Shown here: positions 23,936 through 38,600 of the stretch, one piece after another | Layout: the number at the start of each line of letters is the position of its first letter | Position numbering within the stretch: position 1 is the stretch's first letter | Assembly: GCA_024036415.1 (NCBI GenBank) | Contig: JAMWET010003560.1 | Location: forward strand, 264,001-328,000 | Source of the DNA: Prochilodus magdalenae | Lineage: Eukaryota > Chordata > Actinopteri > Characiformes > Prochilodontidae | DNA length: 64,000 nt | Direction of reading: 5' to 3' | The notes under the pieces: generated by a model | Told to the model about the DNA's origin: nothing | Seen by the model: only the letters and a program-made list of their open reading frames with translations | Database searches by the model: none | Position numbers and translations under genes: made by a program

Positions 23936-26900
23936 CGAGACAAGACTGGGCAAAGCGCTTCAGCTCCGACCTCAGCAGAGCTAAACGACTAAGAGCGGAG
24001 AGAGGCGAGCCGACAGGAACCGGAACTTACAGGGTTCTTTGTGTGGTGCTAGTTTCTAGCCGTTCCTTAGCATGATCTATTGTCAACTGCGCCATCATTA
24101 CTGGGCCGGTCATTGGGTCCAGTCTCAGAGGCTCCGAAGGGCCTATACAAGGCTCAGTGTGGCTCAACTATTATGCATAATCCATAGACCATAAAAACAC
24201 TAAACTTATTAATGAACTAAATTGATTAATGAACAATTAATAAGGAAATCTTATTTGTGGAGCTCATCCTGTTTTTCCTATCCATACACTTATGAAACAT
24301 TGTTACCACCATATGACATCTTAGGGTTTAACTTCTAGGTCTCCAGACTACTTCAGTTATTGCACGACTGTAAAGAATTAGAGGAAATTCCAATTTTACT
24401 CTTAGGCCCAGCGTGATATTACACATTAATACGGATATTCAAAACAAAGGTACATCTGTGTCGCTCAAAATGGATATAATCTCACTTTTCCAGTTTTTAT
24501 TAAGTTTGTTTTCAGTAATTTCAGCAATTTATATGGAATCATATATAATTATATATAATTTATTGATGTTCATATCTGAAAAGTTGAATTTTCTTTTGTT
24601 ATGTCATCTGAACTGAATGTGAGCATGTCTTTATTTTTCTCATAAATGTAGATATATCTACATTTCACTGATCGTCACAAAAACAACAAAACAGTCTAAA
24701 ATTGAAAATGTATGAAAACTTCACCCCATAAAAAGAATGCATACTGGTACATATTTAAAGTATATGGAGTAAATGAAGGTAAATGAAGTATCATCACTTT
24801 AGAGGAAGTTCTGTGCATTTCTGAACACCATACTGTCTGAAATAAATGGGTCATTTTTTAAGCTAAGCATTGAGAGGCTGGGTCAAACAAAGAAGTAAAA
24901 ACGATGACACATTGCTGCAAAAGATGTAGGTCACCAGTTCTGGGGATTACTAAGACCCCCCTCTCCCTCCCCTCCAGACAGATGGATCTGAAGAGGCTGA
25001 AGAGAGGGGAGGGAAGGCTATAGAATCAGAATAGGGGGATTTTAATGATGCTGACTGAAGATGCTACAACCCCCTGCAGGCACTGAACAAAACACCAGAT
25101 TGGACTAAACACTTTCTTATTTGGAAGCCCGGAATCTAGGGGCTAGTGAAAGTGTTCATTAAATCATCCCCTCTTTGAACCCACCATCAGTATTTTACAG
25201 ATCCCATTTGTTTATAGGTCTGTTATGGAAAAGCAGCTCTGTATGTCTGACAGCAAACAATCAAGTATATGTACAGAGTGTTCAGTTTTTACAGTCCACA
25301 GAATATGTAATTACTGCTTTGTGAGTATGAACAGCCAGACAGACAGACATGCAGATCAGCAAATAGAGAGAGAGACAGACTGAGAGGTGGATAGAGAGAC
25401 AGATGTATACAGGGCACACATCCTGACCCATGATCTAAATATGATGTGGGTTTAAGTGTTAATAATAGTCATAATTAATTTTGGCTGTTTTATATGTAAA
25501 TGGCATCAGTTCTGATTGTTTGTCCTGTACTGTGTCCCTTTCAAAACGCAGACCAGGCTGAAACACATTCAGTGTGACTGGACGTGGCTAAACTGCGATG
25601 GAACAGAGACTGTTACTGAAGCAATGGAGAACAAACTCGTAATACCCTGGACCTCTGAAGATGCAGTGTAGATAACAGTGCTATAGAAGCTGCTGTAGGC
25701 AGTGAAGAGTGTAACGGTGGAATGATGTTCTGAGTCGTGTTGTTCTTTACGCTCTCTGCCGTGTCATTTCCTGCTGATGATAGAGAGTCGGCTGTTGGAT
25801 AACGGCTTAAAAACATTCCTTCCTGGGTCAGGAACGGTGACAGCTGGCGGACTTGCTGCGCTCCTTCAGGCCATGACACAGTCAGTGACTGTTTAACAAG
25901 AGGAGCGGGCTTAACTCTTCCTACTAAGCAAATATTGTCTTACTGCTGTTCCTACTCAGGAGATGTATGTGTGAAGCAGCACTCTCGTATACGTCGTATC
26001 CTACCCTATATCCTATCCTCATGACTGGCACTGTGTACACACCTCACATGATCACTTGAAAACCTGAACAGGCAGTTTTCATGAACTAATTTACTGAATT
26101 CCATCAGATTTCAATCACATAGTCATTTAGGGTGGTTCAGTCCTAAATGGTCCATGGCTAACGCTTTCCTGGTCACAGGAACCAAAAGTTAAAATATCTA
26201 CAATATAAAATGCAGCTAAATGTTGTTTTTGGTATTATTATAGCTAATATTCAAAGTATATTCAGTTTCTGACTTGGTTATTACAGATACTGCTGGAGGG
26301 TTTTATTATAACTCCTGTTAAGATTTAAGTTAAAACCAAAAAGAAATAAATGACAGCCTGACTCTAATCTCAAACATGCACTTCAGCAAGCTGGATCGAT
26401 CAAAACGTGATGCCTTTATTTATTTTTTCCTATTAAAGTTTCTATGTCTATGCCTAACTATGTCTAAGGTCCATCCATGTCTATAAACAGTGGTAGATGC
26501 GCCACACAGCAACCCACTCAGCAGTCCGCCACAAGGCTTATGTAATTTTGTTAATGTTTAGGGCATGTTCAGGACTTCTTGTGCAATAGCAGTGAAGAGA
26601 GTCCAATGACTACGCCACAGTGTTTATAAATGACTTGTAATCAGGTGTCCCCATCGTGCACTGAAGCAGTTGTGTATCTGAGCACAATGTTGTTTTTCCT
26701 AGAAGCCTGACCTCATGTTTCAGTTCCTGAGTGGCATGTTTGTGCTAATACGTACAACTGCGGAAATACCTAGAAGATCCAGGAAGGTGACCATTTGGAA
26801 CTGGGAAGTGACATTGGACACTGTTGGAACACCGTTAAGTTTAAAATAACCTGTATGTGGTGTTCCACTGAAATCCCCAGTAGCTGACTTAGCACAAAAG

Positions 26901-26944
26901 GGATGCTACTAAATCTCCATCAATTTTTTAAAAATAGACTTCAA

Positions 26945-27360
26945 ACATTTATCAGAGTGATTTGATGTAAAGTGCTGAATTCTAGAGAAACAAACCAGGA
27001 ATGGTTTATGATGGTAGTGATCCCTCAGACAAGGTTATGAACATGCTGCCTGCTGCCTAACACATAGTTTTGCCATAGTTTTGAGATGAGGTTGGCCTAA
27101 AATGTTTTTTAAATCCATGGACATGTTGGATAGACACATGTAGAGGCAAGATAGTCTAGCAGCTACCCATTACACTACGTGATTATTTTATTATGGACCT
27201 GCAGAAATGTCTAAAAGAGCTAAAATCTCCTTATATTAACTTGTATTGAGAGTTAAAAATGTAAGTTTACATTTTGGAGATACTCAAAAACCCATTCCAG
27301 TCAGAAGATTTGTACAGATTCATTGGTCATTTTGGATAGTAAACACTGTAAAATGGCTCT
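26945..27360. mobile_element. Diverged copy of the dispersed TIR-MITE family
   Basis: The left end CAGAGTGATTTGATGTAAAG and the interior block around AGATGAGGTTGGCCTAAAATG align with the 18.6 kb copy (AGATGAGATTCTGGCCTGAATG). The right end near 27340-27360 is uncertain. Confidence 0.5.
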
Positions 27361-28906
27361 TTTTGCATTGCAGACACGGCAACCCCTTTTTAGACTCACC
27401 TCCAGAGTCTCTTTTTTTAAAAACCATTTCAAATCAAACCTCGCTAAATGCCTTGGTTTAACTCAATCACTGAATTGGGCTGTAATTGTTAAAGAATCGG
27501 TGCAATTCCCCTTTAACATCACCATGGAAAAAAAAAAACAATCATTTGACACAGTTAGATAGGGAATGGTTAATTTGTACCAAGAAGCTGGGTAAACAGC
27601 ACAGCCGTCAAATCAGATGGGAACAGCAGTCGGGCAAAGTCATTTGTACCAAATGAACAGAACATTTGGAGGCCAGGTAATGTGTAAAGTGAAGGTAATG
27701 AGAGATGATGTAAAGGAGCTTACAAATTGACATCTGGGTGGGGGATTGCATCAGCTAAACGTCACAGACATGTGGGCAGGACCAGCCTGAGGCAATCAGA
27801 CAACAGACAGGTGGAACATTCCTGCCACTTGACACCACAGACAGGTTTACAAGGGCACACAAAGTGCCATATCAATAAAGGTGAGGAGAAAAAAAATAAT
27901 TTGGAATCATAAAAATTACAGCAGGACATGACTAAAGTTTCAAACATGCTCAGCTCAGTCTATCCTCAGCCTAAACGCGTCAGCTCAGTCTCATATGTAA
28001 TGCCAAAAAGACGCACTAGCAACAGTCAAGCATAATACTGTTGAATGAGTGTTGTGGATTCACGCCTTCAATCATACACCAGAGCACACAAGGCCTATTG
28101 TTCAAAATTCCTTTATTTCCTATATTATTTTAGTCCTTAATGCTGGTAATAAAAGTGATGCAGTGGTATCAAAAAGGTTAAATCTTCACCTCATATTCAA
28201 ACAGCAGTGTTAAAATTGCAAGGCCAACAAGCACATTTATCATAGCTATTGGAGTCCCCATACCTGCATAGAGCAGATGGAGTTCATTATTATGAAGACC
28301 AGCATGCACAGCACCAGTGTGGAGCCACCCATGTTGACAATGATTCATAAAATCCAATGTCAATGTGAATGTGTTTCACCTGGCAAATGATATTAACTTG
28401 ATATTAATTCACTTTTCTTTCCAGGTCTACTTTCAATAGAAATGCCTCAGTGTTTAACAGAACAGCATACACAAAACAGAAGCAGATATAATATACTGCT
28501 ATTGAAGAGTTTACAAATACCTGCCATAACAAAATTGTCATTTTACACACAATAACAACATATACAATGTGTATTTGAATTTTGCAAACTGTTCCCCAAA
28601 TGGTATTTATAAATAAATCAATAACACCTTGAACAACATTTTGTGATAATCTATCTAAACCATAAGATCTCCATACCACAAAATCTGGATGGTAGTTTTA
28701 GTGTAACTTAATTTGTCCTGTGGTATGTAAAAAACATGTTGGAACTACCGTGTGCATTCATCTGTAACCAATCTGACAGTGTATTATTAAAAATAGTGAG
28801 TACAAATGTTTAAATGGTGGTGTAATACTTATCATAATCATAATTCATATTGCTCTGATTTATTGCTTGAAATGTGCAATACATGTAGCATTTAAGTACA
28901 AAAGAC

Positions 28907-28931
28907 AGAAAGAAAGAAAGAAAGAAAGAAA
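28907..28931. repeat. (GAAA)n microsatellite
   Basis: A tetranucleotide GAAA tract of about six units. Confidence 0.9.
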
Positions 28932-30063
28932 TAGATCCTCCTGAGCTCTGTGCTAGAAGGAGGGAACTGTCCTTTCGCACGAACGAAATCAGCGAATAGA
29001 AAACAGTGCAATTACTTTCTCACAGTTCAAAAACAATCTATTAGCACAGGCGTGCGTACTCAACCTTGCTCACAAAGAACTTCTCATATACAGATGTTAG
29101 GTTCAACAGTAACCCCACACCTCACTACTCTCCAGCTCTCATCACGATCTACAGGGGCTTTCTAACGAGTGAGTGAGATTAAACTCTAACTAAGAAGATC
29201 AGAAGATCTTCTTTCACAATGATGCAGACATTAAAATGATCACCGCATATATAGCTCTAAAGGAATGAGCATGACATGTTGCTCCTAAGCCTACGGGGTC
29301 TACTAATAAAACGCTATGTAAGCAAATGGTGATGTCCTTCTTATAGGGGTTCAGAAGGGCATTGTGAATGGACAATGGACATTTTTAGCATCTGAATTAT
29401 TTTAATTATGTCTAAATACTTTCCAACTGCTTTTTAACTGTTCAAACTGATTCCGGAGGACATCATTAGGGTTGTACAGACAAATATGGTCACTTAATGT
29501 GAAACTATTAACCATCCTACTATGAAAATGAGTAAAACTTGACTGTGTGACTGAACACGCTGGGCAGCCACTTAGACAGCAGTTAGTGTTTCTAGACAGT
29601 GAATTTATTCGCCAAGTCATACTGTCTTAAACCACACTGGCTGCATGACCATAACAAGACCTGGGTTTAGTTTTATATTATCTAGGAGAGGTTTTTGGGG
29701 ATGTGCTTAAAGGATTTGGGTGACTACTGACTTCCAGGGTTTCTTGTCATAGCTCTTGGACTCCACACGTCTTGGCTGATCACTTACATTTGAGGTAAGT
29801 GGACAAGGATTTATGCCAGCAAGATCGTCAAAGACCAAGTATCAAATACAAGATTAAGTTCTCAGCAGCAAAGCAAAAAAAAAAACAAAAAAAAACAACA
29901 AAACAAAACAAAAACAGCCTGGTCTAGTTCATGGCAAAATCTTTAAAGTCTACTTCCATCACATGTTACCAGCTGAAATGTTACCAGATACTGGTTTACC
30001 AGAGGAGAAACCTATCACAGAGTTCTTCCTTCCACTCTTTTCGTACTACAAGCTTGCAATGAA

Positions 30064-30570
30064 CTACACAGTGAGTCACATTATTATGACCAGAGTAACT
30101 GCCATGTGCAGCATGGACAGCAGCTAGACGGACTGGGAGTGACTTAACAAGGTCCTGATAGGTTGACACAGGCATCCAGAGCCATGCTGACTGCAGTGTA
30201 TCCCACACGTTGCTGTATGGTCCATGGGGGAGGATGCATAAAGAAACACGACGATCGAGGTGGTCCCATAAATGCTAAATTGGAGTCTGGGGAAATAAAG
30301 GGCCAGGGTAGTACTTGAAAGTCTTGGACAGGCTCTTCCAACAATGTCATACATTTCTAGCCATGTGACATGTTGCACTGTCTTTCTGGAAGATCCCATT
30401 TGACCCAGGGAAGACAATCAGCATGTATGAGTGTACGCAAATTTGTAAGGATAGATTCATACTCAAATCGAGTAATGGATGAGTGGGCCCAGAGAATGCC
30501 AGGAAAATGTGGCTTCCTTCATGAGCTACATGCTGCCACCATCGAAAGTAGCAAGTGGTCATAACAATGT
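30064..30570 (-). mobile_element. Decayed Tc1-like transposase, C-terminal half
   Basis: The minus strand encodes SPDSN (third catalytic region, SPDLNPIE in intact copies) followed, after a frameshift, by WDTLQSAWLWMPVSTYQDLV and then LPVRLAAVHAAHGSYSGHN. This is the usual C-terminus of fish Tc1 transposases. The frame is broken by shifts and stops. Flanks near 30064 and 30570 (TTATGACC/GGTCATAA) may be the element's internal ends. Confidence 0.75.
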
Positions 30571-32166
30571 GTCTGATTGTATATATGCTTTTTAGGCATT
30601 CTCATCTCTTGCAACCTGTTTTGAAAATGTAAAAAAGGTCAGTGTACCACTTTTATAGGATACACAGCTTAAGCCTAAAGCAGCTCATTTAAGGTTGTGT
30701 TGCTGTACTGTTGAAACTAATAACTGTACAGATTCTACAGAGCCAAACAGCTTCATACAGTGATTTCTGTCTGAAAATACTAGGTACTAAAAGGAATGAC
30801 TCAGGTAATCCTAGCCCTTGTATCTCTTGTTCAATCAGGTATTACCTTCTAGCAGTTTAGCTAACACGTTCTGGTAAAAAAAAACAACAACAAAAACAGG
30901 CCAGGTGCACTGCGAGTGTGTCAAGTCCAAACTCCATTTGGAATTTTCCTTGTTAAGCCTTCTTAAAATCTACAAAAACTAATCAGTGCAGGAATTTACA
31001 ATATATGCCCAAGGAAATTGATTAAGACAACACACACCTTGGACCAAGACTATAATAAAATCCAAACAGAACCCTCCTGTTTTATAACAAAAAGAGTGAA
31101 GGAGAAGTGTACATTCTTATGAAATTCAAAGTTTAACCTGGTCCGGATCCATGGCAACAAAGGGAATATAAAGAAGGCGAAAGACCCCACAAATGGCCAA
31201 ATGATACTACATGTCTTCAGTTAAAACTAGAGATATTCAAGCCAGGTGACCAAAGTAGACATTCTAGAGGTATTGAGTAAATAGCACCAAACCAGACACT
31301 GAGAAAGCACATAATCAAACTGGCCTGTTTGTAAGGCTCATCATGATGAGGGACTCCTATTTCCATCCTGAAGGTGTACAGAAATATGGCAGTTCACTCT
31401 GTCTTTTTATGAGGACAAGATCACAGGAAGGGGCTGAAGGTGACATAGCTGCACTTGGGACAATGAGAAGAGTTCAACTGCCCAAAGACTTTTGTTCTAA
31501 CTGTGTTTCAATTTAACGTTTTTGCTGTTAGTTTCCAAAGGAAAGCCTGAGCCAAAGCAACAGAGATAAGGAACGTTCTTATTGCATGGCCCACACCTTT
31601 ATGGTACATGGAAGTCATCATTCAATAAACTGCTAAGCCACTTATCAAACAATTGCTACGCTAAATATTAAAGAATGCTGCTAACTAGGAAAATGGAGCT
31701 GTTTAGCATTAGCATAGCTAAAATGATATCACCTCTGCTGACCACAGTTTGTTTCTGGCTGTAACTAATGCACCTACAGATTAGTTTAGATGATTTAAAT
31801 TTGAGGGAGGTTTGCCTAATATTAGCTTAGTGAGCAGGCTACAAACAGTGCCACACACAATGGAACAGAATTGATCCAGACTAACTGATGCACTGCTGGC
31901 AGGTTTAGATGACTAAAAAACTAATATGAGAGAGTGCAAAAGTTAGCTGAGTAGTATCATATTGACAGAAAAGTGAAATCAACCCTTGGGTATAAGAAGC
32001 TGTAGTATTTTGGCTAAGCTAATGGTAGCTTAGTTAGCAGGCCATACATGCATATGGCACACTGCCCAGAACAGGCATGATAACGTCGCATATCACTGAG
32101 CACAGCTCCAATACCACTGTTTTGTGAGCCCCTAAAATATGAAATGGTATGTGTTTGTGTTTATCA

Positions 32167-32172
32167 TTTATT
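32167..32172 (-). terminator. nagpa: Candidate AATAAA polyadenylation signal of nagpa
   Basis: The minus strand reads AATAAA about 490 nt past the nagpa stop codon. It is the first clear hexamer found in that direction. Confidence 0.4.
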
Positions 32173-32658
32173 AATTTTTTAAACTTTAAATAAAGGAATA
32201 AATGTTAAATACTGCGTAAAACCCCACTGAACCCAGCTAAACAATTCACAACCATCAACAGAAACAGCTTGGGCTCAAATTGACATTAATAAGCATTACT
32301 TGGTGCTACCCTATAAAGGTGTCACAACACCAGTCAGTGCAACATAGAACTTCTGTTGCTTTTGTAAAACTGCTCTAAATTCACATTAATGCAAGCACAT
32401 CAGATTCAGATTCTGTTGTTCTGTTGTGGCGTGAAAGCCAGTGACCGAGTGTGCAATAATCGGGACAGGCCTGCTTATAGATGGATTCAGAAAAGCAACT
32501 ATTCCTCACTGCCCAAGCCTGAGATATCAACTAGGCAGTCGTGTCCATGTAGGAACAACTTTGGCCACAATACAAATACTCTCTTGCTCATATACTCTAA
32601 AGGACATGCATGCATTCAGACCCACAGATTTAATCATACTTTATGATTACTCTTCAGG

Positions 32659-35600
32659 TCATAAGGAGTCCTGTGAGTCAGAGTCATCCGGTAGAAAGAG
32701 GCTCTTCCCAGGCTGTGCACTTTGTGCTGTGCGTCCGTTCATTGCTTCCAGTGGCACATAGGAATACTTCTGCTGCACATGGCCTCTGAATCTTCGGCAC
32801 ACTTGGATCAGGTTTCCAGTAACACTGGTCAGCAAGAGTACAGCCAACACAGCAGTGATAACCAGCCAGCTCTGCCTGCAAACATACAGCGGGACACAGA
32901 GACTTTAACCTGGACCCACCACCACAGTCTAAACAAAAGGCCTACAGCAACACCATAGCAACTACACACTTGCATTTGAATAGCATGGTCGGCTACCACA
33001 TGCGCAACTGCCTCTTCACTGTATGACCTGTTTACAGGCACAGTGGGGACTTTACAGTCTGCCTGCAAATACCAGTCAACAAAGGTCTAAGATATTGGTT
33101 TCCATTTCCATGGCAACAATCAAGTTATTATGCAAACTCTCAGATGACATGGTTAAAGTATGACCTTTCTCCTAGCGCAACTGACTTTTCCACTGCTGCA
33201 AAGCCAAGAAAAGAAGCCAGCGTTATGGATACTGTTGCACTACATATTTAGGTGACTAAAAGAAACATAGTTAGTTCGAATGTGAGGACACTTACTCAGA
33301 CAGATAAGGCCTTGGTTTGTGAGCCTCCTCCTGCTCCTTCCACTGTTTCAACAACTTGGTGCCCAGGCAGTAACCAGCTGAAGGAAGAAGAAACAAACAT
33401 TCCATTTCTGCACAGAGATCACAACTCCTAGCATTACCACAAAGGGGTTATCGTCCAAGTCATTGCACCTGGTCACTATACTTAAGTGTTATTTGCAATG
33501 TCTGTATTTACTCAGGATTTATTGAAATTGAATATTTATAAATTTTTAAATAAGTTATAAATCTCAGAAAAAAATCTAAATATGAATGATCTAATGACCT
33601 AACACTTTTTTAGTATTAATGCCTCATAAGTGAAGTATATATCCAAGGTCAATATTTAAAAAAGACATATGTAAATCTCGTTTTGTGGTGTCTGGGAATA
33701 ATTAAGCCAAAATGGCCATCAGTGCCAAAGTAATAACCTGCCTCTGAAAGAAATAAAAAAGGCTAGGATAGTTATACAAGAAAAGCTTGGTAAATTCTGT
33801 TCAAACTCAATGCATTAAAATAAACACAGCACAAATTAAAACATGTTATGTACACAATACTAAAGTAGAACTGTTGAACATGAGAAGGTAACCAAGAACA
33901 CATTCTCTCTAACTGCATTAAAAACCTGTGTTATCCTACATTTGGTTGTGCTCACCTAAATGATCTGAACAGACCTGTTTTGCAGCTTCAGCCCTACAAT
34001 TTCCTTTGATACTAAAAAAGTTTCTAAAGTATCTACTGCTTCCCAAAATTGGGTCCAGATCCGAAACAGAAAGCAAAATCAGACAGGAGAGTTGTTCTCC
34101 AGCACAAGGCAGCAGGTGCACTCTCTCTAGAGATAGTGAAACGGATGTGCAGTTCAAGTACATCAGTGATGAAGTGAAAGGCTGGAATAAGGTACTTTTG
34201 ATAAATGCTCTGAAGGGGCTGTAAAGGGAGAGTGAAGCAATGCTTGATGGAATCTAATTTTAAACCTTGCATTTGAGAGGAAGACTGCATCAGTCAGAGA
34301 GCAGCAGACATCCAGTCAGAGCAAAGCAGAGTAGGACAGGAACTAAGCACACAGGACAGACAGAAAGAGAACCAGGGTCACAGACAGAGGCATGTTGGCC
34401 ACTAAAGGAGCTGGCAGGGAGCTGAAAAGGTTGGATCTGGCCGATCTTTCTGCCCTTGAGAGCCTCAGCCCCAACCCCAGAGCGATTTAGTGTGGCAAGA
34501 CTTTCACTGAGCTGAGGGAGATTCTCTCACACCCTCATCCTAACATCAAACAAACATCCTGGCACTTTCTCTGCGTGTCTGTAAAGGAGCAAAGGAACGG
34601 TATCATTTAGTAGATGTGGGACAGAGATACATCATTCACTGCATGTGTAATGCAGAACTGCGAATAACTAGGGCCTGACACTGTTTTCAAAGGGGCTTAC
34701 CACCCTAATATCCAAATTCGTTACATTAATTGCCTTATGCATTTCTTGGCCTTACTGGTTTGTCAGAATTTGATTATCATCCTTGTTGTGTTTTTGACCA
34801 TCAGTGTTTTACTACAATACCCTGCATTAAACAAATACATTATACAACATTTGATTGATGACAGTAAGACTGATGACAGTTACTGATGTAAACCCGTTAA
34901 TAAACCCAGAAGTGATAGCTGGTTTCCTAGTAGTAACATTACCTCTCTGCCCTCCTTCTGCACCAACTAGCATCCAAAAATAGCTCAAACAGTCCTTTTA
35001 TTTTTTTCAAAAGTTCCTTCCATCTTTAAAATAAATCATCAGAAGGCGAAGGTGGGGTGGGGGGAAATCTCACTCTAGAGATTTACTACGACACCACTCT
35101 TGGAGGTGAGTAGGCATGTATACAACAGAAGCAGACTTCCCCAGAAACCTTTTACTACAGATCCTCCTCCCCATCTTCTCTGGTAACACTAGAGAAGACA
35201 AGAGAAGCTGCTCCAAATACTTGCCGAGCCAGCTTTAAATAAAGGATGCATGAATGCATGCTACCCTGGAAGTCCTTTTTTAGAATTCTCACTTGTGGTC
35301 TTGTGGCTGAGTGTAATCAAATCCTCACCGCAATGTCCCAACATCTAATGCAAATTTGCTAACTCCCTGTTAGATGTGCAGGTGCCTACGAACATTCAGA
35401 CACATAGTGACTTTAAAGCAATATCAGTGCCATATCAGTGGGACACCCTCTAAAACCAATACATCCAAGAAACCTTAATATTGGCCAGTTGTACAGGTCA
35501 AGCCTTACTACTAACCAACAAAGTGGACAATCAAGTAATCCATTAAGAAACATAGTCAGCTGCTACAAGAAGAAGAAAAAAAAAAAACAAAAACAAAGCA

Positions 35601-38600
35601 ACTGCTAAGAATTCAAATTTGATCATTCTATACTGCTACATAGCCTGACATACTGGCTGCCTGAACAGATGCACTGATGAATAATGCCAGACTGAAACCA
35701 GTAAGGAAAGCTCAATGCAAGATGAAAAATGGAAAGGACAATAAGTACAGTTCTATCTAAGAACACGAAGAACACAGGACAGCAAGAGCAAGACAAACTA
35801 AAAGACTGACATAGACAGAGGAGTGCTGATATGATCAGTACCTTTATGCAGGCTGCTGTTCCTTTCACCATTCAGCGTGTTATTGCAGCTGCCTGTGACC
35901 GGGTCACATGGGCACAGGTCACCGCATTCGCACGGCTGTAGACAGTGCAGCCCGTAGAAACCCAGGGGACATTCTGAGAGGGGACAAAATGACCATACAG
36001 TGATAAAGTGGCCCATGTCATAGAAACAGAATTATCACTGCTTGTTTGAGATAAAGGTTTGCTCCATTGATGTACTGCATACATGGAAGTTTTTTTAGCC
36101 TGATTTTTGGGTAATCAGGTTGACTTTTGATAGTACAGACAGCAAAAAAAAAAAACCAAAAAAAAAAAATAAATAAAATAAACACATGAAATCCAATATT
36201 AGCAAGTCAAATACAAGCCACATTCGAATGCTTGAAATGCGATTCCAATCAGATTTGTACAGATCCGTCTCAGTCTGGATCCTCTGGGCGCTCCAATTGG
36301 ATTTCAAACTGTCTTTTGCGTCAAAAAATGACAAATCCAGGTCAAATCCAGAGTGACTAAAGTGCTGAGATGTGCTAGGTAGTTACTGACAGCTATACTG
36401 TCATCCACAGCAACCCCTGTAGATATGTCAGTGATGTCTGGACATTCAAACACGATTTGATCACTTTCAAATAACAGTTTGGACTGTCGTTTTAATAGAT
36501 CTAATTTGAGGAACAAATGTTTGCCTGCGTTCTGAATGCGGGCTCTCTAAACAATCCCAAATGAATGAAAATAAGAGAAGTCATCCTCTATAGAAAGCAC
36601 AATTTATTCTATTTAATATATACAGTATAATGAATCTGTTTAATGGCCAAGTTGAATTCATAAAACACAAATGCACAACAATTGAACTGTACCATAACTT
36701 TCACACAGAATTTTTTTAAACTTTTTTCCATGATGTTAAATTCAGCCAATAGACTGTAAATGTGCATTAAAATGTGTAAAAGTGTGACCTCTGTTGAGGA
36801 CGTGAAAATCAACCAATCGTGTCACCTCACCCGGGGCGCTCAAACCTTTGCATACAACTGCATCTGCCTATTTAACATACAGCACTTCAGTCTCTCCCTT
36901 TTACTTTTAAGTTGTTTGAGCCCAGACATAGGGTACAAAACAGAGCAGTCAATCAGAACAGGGGTCATTTACATGCATCAGTCTTAAAGGTGCAAAACAG
37001 CCTGTTTAGGTCTGAGGGATAGTTACAGTTATGACTGCTTACAGTGCATTAAACCATATAAACTTTGTAAGTGGAGATTGTGTTTACATCATACTCATAT
37101 TAATAAAAGACGTCCTAGGTATCCATGTGCTCTTCACAGTCATGTTAATATGCACCTTCTTTACAAGAATCTCCATAAAAGCCAGCTGGACAGGAGCATC
37201 GCCCGTGGACGGAGTCACAAGACCCTCCATTTACGCATCTGCATGTCTGGTTACAGCCATCACCATAGAAACCTGCTCCACACTCTAGACGGAGAGACAC
37301 AGTAAGATTGGCTGGTCAGACAAGCTGAGACAACTTTGCTCAAAATACATTACAGCAGCTCAACAAGATCCACCTGAAGTAGTGTTGAACATAGATTCAG
37401 TTTGCTCAATAACAGGAATCATATGATTGCATTTTATCTTTTATTATTTCTAACTTTTATATTTTATAATGAGTTACATAACTGCACAGCTGTAGTAGAT
37501 AGCTATATTTTCCACCATTTACTTTCAGTCATGTACTTAAATAAACCAGTTTCTGTGTGACCTATGAGATGAGTGTCTGTGTTTACCTTGACTGCAATTG
37601 GCACCCATCCACCCTGCATCACAGACACAGCCATCTGTTCAGAAAGATGATCAACATCACACACATGTGCATACACCTGAGCTGGAAAATCTACCGTATT
37701 AACTACGAGTGGTAAGTTTATCTACAGGAATAAAACAAAATGAATTCAAATGTTCTGCAGACAGCTGCAACTTCCAATGTTTTAGCTTAAATTAAGGATA
37801 TTAATGTAGCAACGGCCTCAACTCTGGAAAAGCATTACCATAGATGTTGGAACACTGCCTCACTGCCGTAAGGAAGTTTCAGAGACAAACTAATACAGGT
37901 TTAGGCTGCTAGGGGTTCCTTCAGAGAAAAAAAATTGTAAGATACTTTCAATTCTAACCTAAAACTAGAGCTTATCATGCCATGTCTCCTCGATCTGACA
38001 GAATTCATGATTTTATACAGTTATAAGTTTTAATCAATCTTCTGTCACTATAATTTTAATTTTTTTTTAGATTATACTCATATAGCGCCTTTCACATACC
38101 CAAGGACTATTTACAAGGTATTGCTAAGTTCCTTTTCTTCTGGTTAACCTTTTTAACAATTTAAGCAATCTGTTTTTTTGACAATTTAGCCCCATTAAAG
38201 TAACCCATTATATTAATAAATAAAAGACTGTGACTACAATGACTACAGTGTAACTACATAACATGCTGCAGTATGACTTCCTAACAGTAACAACAATCCT
38301 TTCTAAAGCAACTGAGGTTCATCACACCACAGTAGTCGTGTTGATGCATCAACTTTCCTAGTCTTAAACAGGAAACTCTATAAAGACTACTGTGGGACCA
38401 TTTTTAGGATGCTAGTAAGCATCTTTCCAACTGAGGAATTTTCATTTCTGGCCATAGTCTCACTTCAAACTACATAGAAAAAATAATAATTTATACAAAT
38501 ACATGTCATTTTCTTATATATAATCTATATTTTAGATATGAAAGTACTTAAAAAGCATTTAACTCATGTTTATTATTATTATTATTATTATTAATAATAA

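Larger units (their letters stand above)
24100..32160. other. Intergenic DNA between tp53inp1 and nagpa
   Basis: About 8 kb with no gene that can be assembled. It contains a MITE copy (26.95 kb), a GAAA microsatellite (28.9 kb) and a Tc1 transposase remnant (30.06-30.57 kb), listed separately. GACA/GAGA-rich tracts occur near 25.34 kb and an A-rich tract near 29.88 kb. Short open frames here lack splice context. Confidence 0.55.
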
